Shown here: positions 58,933 to 64,000 of the stretch, one piece after another
How the letters are laid out: the number at the start of each line of letters is the position of its first letter
Position numbering within the stretch: position 1 is the stretch's first letter
Assembly: GCF_947493565.1 (NCBI RefSeq)
Contig: NZ_CANLRG010000003.1
Location: 124,001-188,000, forward strand
Source of the DNA: an uncultured Lutibacter sp.
Lineage (GTDB): Bacteria > Bacteroidota > Bacteroidia > Flavobacteriales > Flavobacteriaceae
DNA: 64,000 nt
Reading direction: 5' to 3'
Program-made: the position numbers and the translations under genes
The notes under the pieces: generated by a model
What the model was told of the DNA's origin: nothing
The model's database searches: none
What the model saw: only the letters and a program-made list of their open reading frames with translations

Positions 58933-59382
58933 ATGCAGGCATTAAATTTACCAACATATAAGTTCAAAATCAAAAGTAGGGAAAATAAGCTTTTTATTTA
59001 TGATATTGTTCGAAAAAAATATGTGAGTTTAACACCTGAAGAATGGGTTAGACAACATATCATTCATTATTTAATTAATGATAAAAACTATCCTATTTCA
59101 TTAATCGCTATTGAAAAAAAACTAATCATCAATAAATTAAGCAAAAGAACCGATATTTTAGTTTTTACCTCTAAAGGAACTCCTAATATTATTGTTGAAT
59201 GCAAAGCTCCGTCAGTTAAAATTAATCAAAATTCATTTGATCAAATTGCTCGATACAATTTAAAATTAGCAGCTAATTATTTGATTGTAAGCAATGGTTT
59301 AAACCATTATTTTTGTTTTATGGATGTTGAAAAAGAGCAGTATGTTTTTTTGGAAAATATCCCCCATTATATTTCTGATTAA
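58933..59382 (+). CDS. Standalone HSDR_N (PD-(D/E)XK) domain protein
   Basis: A 149-residue protein consisting of only the N-terminal nuclease-like domain of type I restriction enzyme R subunits. The PD-(D/E)XK core fits D74 (RTDILVF) and E89-C90-K91 (IIVECKAP). Upstream, LTPEEWVRQHIIHYLI is the usual helix. No helicase part, HsdM or HsdS is present, so it is not a restriction system. Similar orphan proteins occur beside holA in Bacteroidota. Its role is unknown. The start is only a few bases after a near -7 box (CATTTTTG). Confidence 0.85.
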   Translation: MQALNLPTYKFKIKSRENKLFIYDIVRKKYVSLTPEEWVRQHIIHYLINDKNYPISLIAIEKKLIINKLSKRTDILVFTSKGTPNIIVECKAPSVKINQNSFDQIARYNLKLAANYLIVSNGLNHYFCFMDVEKEQYVFLENIPHYISD

Positions 59383-59409
59383 ATTAATTCAATTCTAAAA
59401 GCAATTAGT

Positions 59410-59417
59410 TAAGTTTG
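59410..59417 (+). promoter_or_regulatory. -7 box (TAAGTTTG) for the glycosyltransferase gene
   Basis: A TAnnTTTG match on the plus strand ending 4 nt before the GTG start at 59422; the message may be leaderless. Confidence 0.45.
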
Positions 59418-59421
59418 CATT

Positions 59422-60423
59422 GTGAAAATTGCCATAGTTATATTAAATTGGAATGGAAAAAAATTACTAAAAAAATTTCTTCCATCTATCATCAAATTCA
59501 GCAACATTGAAAATGTTGAAATTGTAATTGCTGATAATGCTTCTACGGATAATTCTGTTGAATTTATTAAAAATAATTATCCTTCTATTTCAATTGTAAA
59601 AAATAAAATAAATGGCGGTTATGCAAAAGGATATAACGATGCATTAAAGAAGGTTAATGCAGATATTTATGCCTTGGTAAATTCTGATATTGAGGTTACC
59701 GAAAATTGGTTAAATCCAATAATTACTACCTTCAAAAATGAATCTTATACAGATATTATTCAACCAAAAATTTTAGATTATAAAAACAAAACTAAATTTG
59801 AATATGCTGGAGCTGGTGGCGGTTTTATTGATAAATATGGCTATCCCTATTGCAGAGGTCGTATTTTTTCTGAATTAGAAAATGACACCCAGCAATTTAA
59901 TGACGTAACTGAAATTTTTTGGGCTTCGGGTGCTTGTTTTTTTATTAGATCTAAGGTATTTCACAATTTAAAAGGATTTGATGAAGATTATTTTGCACAT
60001 CAAGAAGAAATTGATTTATGCTGGAGAGCTATAAACAACAACTCCATTATTAAATATGTTGGTACTTCAACTGTTTACCATGTTGGAGGAGCAACTTTAA
60101 AAGAAGAAAGTCCAAGAAAAACCTTTTTAAACTTTAGAAATAGCTTATTTACACTGCTTAAAAACTTACCTAAAAAAAAGTTAATCAGTATTATTTTAAC
60201 ACGATTGATTTTGGATGGCATTGCTGGAATAAAATTTATATTTGAACTTAAACCTATCCACACATTAGTTATTATTAAAGCTCATTTTAGTTTTTATAAT
60301 AACTTGATTAAAATGCTAAAAAAGAGATCTAGAACCAAACCTAAAGAAAACTATTACACGTTAAAAAGTATAGTTTGGGAGCATTTTATTTTAAGAAAAA
60401 AACACTATAAAGAAACTTTGTAA
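59422..60423 (+). CDS. Glycosyltransferase family 2 protein
   Basis: A 333-residue GT-A fold glycosyltransferase. Motifs: VILNWNGKKLL at the start, IADNASTDNSVEFI, the metal-binding LVNSDIEV (SD in place of DxD), ASGACFFIRS and the acceptor-side HQEEIDLCWRA. It resembles rhamnosyltransferase-like family 2 enzymes acting on surface polysaccharide. The start is GTG, with no in-frame ATG upstream. The donor and acceptor are unknown. It ends 2 nt from the convergent Sua5-family gene. Confidence 0.92.
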   Translation: MKIAIVILNWNGKKLLKKFLPSIIKFSNIENVEIVIADNASTDNSVEFIKNNYPSISIVKNKINGGYAKGYNDALKKVNADIYALVNSDIEVTENWLNPIITTFKNESYTDIIQPKILDYKNKTKFEYAGAGGGFIDKYGYPYCRGRIFSELENDTQQFNDVTEIFWASGACFFIRSKVFHNLKGFDEDYFAHQEEIDLCWRAINNNSIIKYVGTSTVYHVGGATLKEESPRKTFLNFRNSLFTLLKNLPKKKLISIILTRLILDGIAGIKFIFELKPIHTLVIIKAHFSFYNNLIKMLKKRSRTKPKENYYTLKSIVWEHFILRKKHYKETL

Positions 60424-60425
60424 AT

Positions 60426-61046
60426 TTAAAGTTCATCAACATCTCCTTTACCTTCTCTAATAACAACTACTTCACCATCAGATAAATCTACAACTGTTGA
60501 GGGTATATTACCTCCATAGCCTCCATTAATAACAATATCTACATTATTTTGCCATTTTTCAAAAATCAACTCTGGATCTGTAGTATATTCTAACAAATCA
60601 TCTTCATCATAAATTGAAGTGGATACTATTGGGTTACCTAATGCTTTAACCAATTCTCTAATTATATTATTATCCGGAATCCTTATCCCTACAGTTTTTT
60701 TTCCTTTAAAGGATTTTGGCAAATTAGTATTGGAAGGTAAAATAAATGTAAATGGTCCAGGCAATGATTTTTTTAAAATTTTATAAGTTGGCGTATCTAT
60801 TTGCTTAACATAGTCTGATAAATTACTTAAGTCATGACAAATAAATGAAAAGTTAGCTTTGTTTAGTTTTACACCTTTTAATTTTGCTACTTTTTCCATG
60901 GCTTTTGTGTTAGTAATATCACAACCCAAACCATAAACGGTATCTGTTGGATAAATAATTAAGCCTCCTTGCTTTAAAACTTGGACTACTCTTTCAATTT
61001 CGCGTTCATTTGGATTTTCTTCAAAAATTCTAACCAGTTGAGCCAT
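60426..61046 (-). CDS. Sua5/YciO/YrdC/YwlC family protein
   Basis: A 206-residue YrdC-like domain protein. Signatures: GGLIIYPTDTVYGLGCDI with the KR/SxN substrate pocket, KLNKANFSFICHDLSNLS, and the late VSTSIYDEDDLL. It may synthesise threonylcarbamoyl-AMP for t6A in tRNA, but its closest relatives are YciO-like and may differ in function. It lacks the C-terminal Sua5 domain. Confidence 0.88.
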   Translation of the reverse strand: MAQLVRIFEENPNEREIERVVQVLKQGGLIIYPTDTVYGLGCDITNTKAMEKVAKLKGVKLNKANFSFICHDLSNLSDYVKQIDTPTYKILKKSLPGPFTFILPSNTNLPKSFKGKKTVGIRIPDNNIIRELVKALGNPIVSTSIYDEDDLLEYTTDPELIFEKWQNNVDIVINGGYGGNIPSTVVDLSDGEVVVIREGKGDVDEL

Positions 61047-61082
61047 CTTATTTTTTTTACATAAATTAATTGTCTAAATATA

Positions 61083-61112
61083 AAAAAACCTGCTTAATTA
61101 AGCAGGTTTTTT
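61083..61112. terminator. Terminator after the response regulator gene
   Basis: A perfect palindrome with 15-base arms centred on TTAA/AATT, A-run to T-run. On the minus strand it follows the response regulator stop by 3 nt and precedes the Sua5-family gene. Confidence 0.85.
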
Positions 61113-61115
61113 AAT

Positions 61116-61814
61116 TTATGATTTATCTATTAGCCTAAAGCCTTCTCCATGTATATTGAGAATTTCTACATTTTCATCTTGTTTTAAATATTTTCTAAGC
61201 TTGGCTATATATACATCCATACTTCTTGACGTAAAATAATTATCATCTCTCCATATTTTAGTTAAAGCCAATTCTCTTGGCATTAAATCGTTGATATGAG
61301 TCGCTAGCATTTTTAACAATTTACTTTCTTTAGGTGATAACTTTTGAGGTTCCTCTCCACTATATGATAAATGGCGTAATTTAGAATTAAAATCAAATTT
61401 TCCAATTTTAAATTCAAAAGTATCTTCTTCAACATCTTGTTCAGTTTCTTTACGTTGAAGTATTGCTTTAATTTTATATAAAAGTACTTCCGAATCGAAA
61501 GGTTTGTTTAAATAATCATCTGCTCCAGCTTGGTAACCTTTTAAAACATCTTCTTTCATAGTTTTAGCTGTCAAAAAAATAATTGGCACTTCTGCATTGG
61601 CAGTTCTAATGTCTTTAGCTAAAGAAAATCCATCTTTTCGAGGCATCATTACATCTAAAATACACAAGTCGTATTCATCATTTTTAAACATAATTAATCC
61701 TTCTAATCCATCTTTTGCTAAAGTAACATTATAATCATTTAACGATAAGTAATCTTTTAAAACGGTTCCAAAATTAGGATCGTCTTCAACTAATAAAATT
61801 TTATTATTTTCCAT
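61116..61814 (-). CDS. OmpR/PhoB-type response regulator (RprY-like)
   Basis: A 232-residue regulator. The receiver domain (about 1-122) has the acidic pair D11-D12, the phospho-acceptor D54 in CILDVMMP and the Lys of NKPFDSEVL. The C-terminal winged-helix (about 135-230) contains LSPKESKLLKMLATH and SRSMDVYIAKLRKYL. It is encoded 8 nt after the histidine kinase in one operon. The pair resembles RprX/RprY of Bacteroides; the regulated genes are unknown. Confidence 0.95.
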   Translation of the reverse strand: MENNKILLVEDDPNFGTVLKDYLSLNDYNVTLAKDGLEGLIMFKNDEYDLCILDVMMPRKDGFSLAKDIRTANAEVPIIFLTAKTMKEDVLKGYQAGADDYLNKPFDSEVLLYKIKAILQRKETEQDVEEDTFEFKIGKFDFNSKLRHLSYSGEEPQKLSPKESKLLKMLATHINDLMPRELALTKIWRDDNYFTSRSMDVYIAKLRKYLKQDENVEILNIHGEGFRLIDKS

Positions 61815-61822
61815 ATTATTAT

Positions 61823-63391
61823 TTAAATTAAAGGTAGCTTTATGGTGAAAGTACTTCCAACTCCTTTTTCACTTTCAACATACACGATACCTTGATGAAT
61901 TTCTACTATTTTTTTTACATATGAGAGCCCTAAACCGTGCCCTTTAACATTATGAATATTTCCTGTTTCTTCTCTATAGAATTTTTTAAATATATTTTTT
62001 TGAACATTTTTATTCATTCCAATTCCCTGATCTTTAACTTGTATTGTAACGCTTTTAGCTGTATTTTCAGTAAAAATTGAAATTTTAGGTGCCTCTAACG
62101 AGTACTTAATTGCATTATCTAAAACATTAACAATTACATTAGTTAAATGAAAATGATTTGCCAATATTTCCGTTAAACTTGCTTTTAAATTAACTTTTAT
62201 ATAGCCTCCTTTATTTTTAACCAATAGCTCTACATGCGTTACTGCTTCTTCAATAATGTCGTGTATATCTACTTTTTCCTTACTAACATCTAACTGATTT
62301 TTTTCAAGCTTAGATATTCTTAATACATTTTCAACTTGTGCATGCATCCTTTTATTTTCATCACGAATCATTTTCACATAACGTAACACCTTATCCTTAT
62401 CTTCAACTATTTTAGGGTTTTTTATTGCATCTAAAGCTAAATTAATAGTTGCAATAGGTGTTTTAAACTCGTGGGTCATATTATTAATAAAATCAGTTTT
62501 TATTTCTGAAATTTGTTTTTGTCTAATTAATTGATACAACGCTGTGACAAATGCCATTATAATGATTAAAATAAAAATAGCTGATAATGCCAATATTTTT
62601 GAAATTGAAGAAAGAATGAAATTCTTCTTTTCAGGAAAAGACACATACAACTTAAAATTACTATTTCCATCAGCATCAGCAAACATTGGCACCATATAAC
62701 TTTTCCCTGCTTCTTTACTAAAATAACCAGATTTAACTTGTGTTGCTAAACCATTACTATAAATTCCATATTTAAAAGCCGTTTCAATCCCTTTTTGTTT
62801 AAGTTCCCTATCTAAGCGCATTGTAATTTCATTATTGCTTACTCTTTGATGTATAGGTAATCTGCTTGTGTATACATCAAAATCTCTTTCTAAATAAGCT
62901 TTTTCTGCCTTAGGAAATCTTCCAATTTTAGTTACTCTCTCTTCTGGAGAATTTTCAAATTCTTCTTTTCCACTACCTAAAATATCTTTTTGAATTACAA
63001 ATTCTTCTTTGCTGAAAATTTCTTTAAAGAATATTGAATCATTTTCAAAGAACTCTGTTGGAACTTTATAATTTTGCTCAATGATACTTTGAGAATAGGT
63101 AAACCTTTCATTTTTTGTAGTGTCAACCTTTTCAAAAATATAATTACGTATATCGGATTTATTTAACTCTTGACCTTCTTTATACGTATCCGCAAATTTG
63201 TTATAAAAATCATTAAACTCTCTTTGACGTATATCTTCAGATACTTTTGCCAAAGCAAATCTAACATTAGAGGTAAATTGCTCTTCTGTGATTTGAATGG
63301 TATTTTTTATCCAAAATACTTGTACTGATATAATCCCAATTAAAGCGATGCTCATTAATACAATGATGAGCAAAAATATCCTCTTCCCCAT
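61823..63391 (-). CDS. Sensor histidine kinase (RprX-like)
   Basis: A 522-residue membrane kinase: TM1 (about 4-26), a large periplasmic sensor region (about 27-260), TM2 (about 264-289), HisKA with phospho-acceptor H307 in MTHEFKTP, and HATPase with NVLDNAIKY, DQGIGM and GHGLGLSYVK. It probably phosphorylates the downstream response regulator. The signal is unknown. A well-formed promoter (63396-63424) ends 4 nt before the ATG. Confidence 0.95.
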   Translation of the reverse strand: MGKRIFLLIIVLMSIALIGIISVQVFWIKNTIQITEEQFTSNVRFALAKVSEDIRQREFNDFYNKFADTYKEGQELNKSDIRNYIFEKVDTTKNERFTYSQSIIEQNYKVPTEFFENDSIFFKEIFSKEEFVIQKDILGSGKEEFENSPEERVTKIGRFPKAEKAYLERDFDVYTSRLPIHQRVSNNEITMRLDRELKQKGIETAFKYGIYSNGLATQVKSGYFSKEAGKSYMVPMFADADGNSNFKLYVSFPEKKNFILSSISKILALSAIFILIIIMAFVTALYQLIRQKQISEIKTDFINNMTHEFKTPIATINLALDAIKNPKIVEDKDKVLRYVKMIRDENKRMHAQVENVLRISKLEKNQLDVSKEKVDIHDIIEEAVTHVELLVKNKGGYIKVNLKASLTEILANHFHLTNVIVNVLDNAIKYSLEAPKISIFTENTAKSVTIQVKDQGIGMNKNVQKNIFKKFYREETGNIHNVKGHGLGLSYVKKIVEIHQGIVYVESEKGVGSTFTIKLPLI

Positions 63392-63395
63392 TACT

Positions 63396-63424
63396 CAAAT
63401 TTAAACTTTTAACACTTATAACAA
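63396..63424 (-). promoter_or_regulatory. Promoter of the two-component operon (TTG-N18-TAAATTTG)
   Basis: On the minus strand, -33 TTG (63424-63422) and -7 TAAATTTG (63403-63396) are 18 nt apart, the same spacing as the his promoter. Only 4 nt separate the -7 box from the kinase ATG. Confidence 0.65.
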
Positions 63425-63483
63425 CTTATTTTAACGAAAGTTAACAAATTCTATAATTTTTTAACAGTATTTTAAGAAATATT

Positions 63484-64000
63484 TTAGTTACTGCAAGTTT
63501 TAGAAATAAGCTCAAAAATAGTTTTTACTTGCAGTTTTGTAGCATTTAAATTAGTGTTTTTAATCACAAAATTTGAATGTTTAATTTTAAAATTGTCATC
63601 TAGTTGATTATTAACTCTTTCCAAAATTTGTGCTTCACTAATTTTATCTCTTTTTTGTATTCTTTCTAATCTATCTTTAAAATCTGCAATTACAGTTATG
63701 ATTAAATCACAAAATTTAGAACTACCACTTTCAAACAAAATTGCCGCTTCATAAATTATAAATTTTGAAGTTGAAGTTTGTATAAAAGCATTGAAATGTT
63801 CTTTAACTTTTGGATGAACTAAACCATTTAAAAGAGTTAATTTCTCTTTATTATTAAATACTAAAGAAGCTAGATATGAATTATTTAAAGCACCATTTAC
63901 ATAGGTTTTCTCTCCAAATGCTTCACAAATTTGACGAATTAAATCTTTATCAGAATTCATTATTTTTTTTGCTTCTACATCTGCAACATATGTATCGACA
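63484..64000 (-). CDS. coaE: Dephospho-CoA kinase (5' partial)
   Basis: The last step of coenzyme A synthesis. The frame is open to the window edge, encoding YVADVEAKKIMN ahead of the internal ATG at 63960, so the gene starts beyond base 64000 and the N-terminal P-loop is not seen. Visible CoaE signatures are the ADxxAK segment, YLASLVFNNKEKL, NGLVHPKVKEHF, and YEAAILFESG followed by the lid region with QRDKISEAQILERVNNQ. The C-terminus is complete. Confidence 0.9.
   Translation of the reverse strand, partial: VDTYVADVEAKKIMNSDKDLIRQICEAFGEKTYVNGALNNSYLASLVFNNKEKLTLLNGLVHPKVKEHFNAFIQTSTSKFIIYEAAILFESGSSKFCDLIITVIADFKDRLERIQKRDKISEAQILERVNNQLDDNFKIKHSNFVIKNTNLNATKLQVKTIFELISKTCSN

Noticed and set aside
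58933-59382. Part of a type I restriction-modification system
   Set aside because: No helicase, HsdM or HsdS genes are adjacent and the frame is complete with its own stop, so it is an orphan domain protein and not a broken R subunit.

Overview
The window is about 64 kb of AT-rich chromosome from a member of the Bacteroidota, almost certainly a marine-type Flavobacteriaceae. This rests on the gene families (PD40/OmpA protein, DUF1573, DUF2027-Smr, DUF2461, CD225-DUF2752 pair, RprXY-like two-component system), on lipoboxes of the SC type, on the absence of Shine-Dalgarno sequences, and on many -7 promoter boxes of the form TAnnTTTG read by the Bacteroidota primary sigma factor. The genus cannot be fixed from sequence alone. 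Coding density is very high. No stretch over 300 bases lacks a gene; the largest gaps (17319-17568 and 31164-31385) hold a promoter plus a REP-like palindrome, and the his attenuator. I see no rRNA, tRNA, insertion sequence, prophage or CRISPR array. Both window edges cut a gene: an OmpA-family protein on the left and coaE on the right.

Layout. 1-9.8 kb: OmpA/PD40 protein, CsaA-like tRNA-binding protein, an exported M14 carboxypeptidase, an exported S9 peptidase fused to a SUMF1-like domain, and guaB. 9.9-12.2 kb: a porin / FMN-binding protein / four-helix membrane protein cluster of unknown role. 12.3-17.3 kb: HMG-CoA lyase, an acetyltransferase, pyrD, pheT. 17.5-24.1 kb: a zinc-ribbon membrane protein with an SPFH protein (like Bacillus YdjG/YdjI), recG, an RsmB-type rRNA methyltransferase, DUF2461. 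24.1-31.4 kb: a complete histidine operon hisG-D-C-B-H-A-F-IE behind a leader peptide with four consecutive His codons and a terminator/antiterminator pair. 31.4-38.2 kb: a sugar-nucleotide epimerase, a bifunctional formiminotransferase-cyclodeaminase, an NlpC/P60 lipoprotein, valS. 38.2-48.6 kb: DUF1573, a two-domain aspartyl protease with PDZ, an aminotransferase, murB, manA, a cysteine desulfurase, Smr, a phosphatase, CD225/DUF2752 and an ECF sigma/anti-sigma unit with matching divergent promoters. 48.6-54 kb: a minus-strand run nadC-yihY-kdsB-membrane protein-hisS-folE. 54-64 kb: rlmH-rdgB-FecCD permease-ATPase, M28 peptidase, holA, an orphan HSDR_N protein, a glycosyltransferase, a Sua5-family protein, a response regulator/histidine kinase pair and coaE.

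Most of the region is housekeeping. The strongest signals beyond routine annotation are regulatory: a complete his attenuator, a pair of identical ECF promoters facing away from each other, near-leaderless genes, and promoter boxes whose terminal TTG imitates a start codon. The best candidate for an undescribed system is the porin/FMN-binding/membrane protein cluster, which has its own promoter and an intercistronic hairpin.
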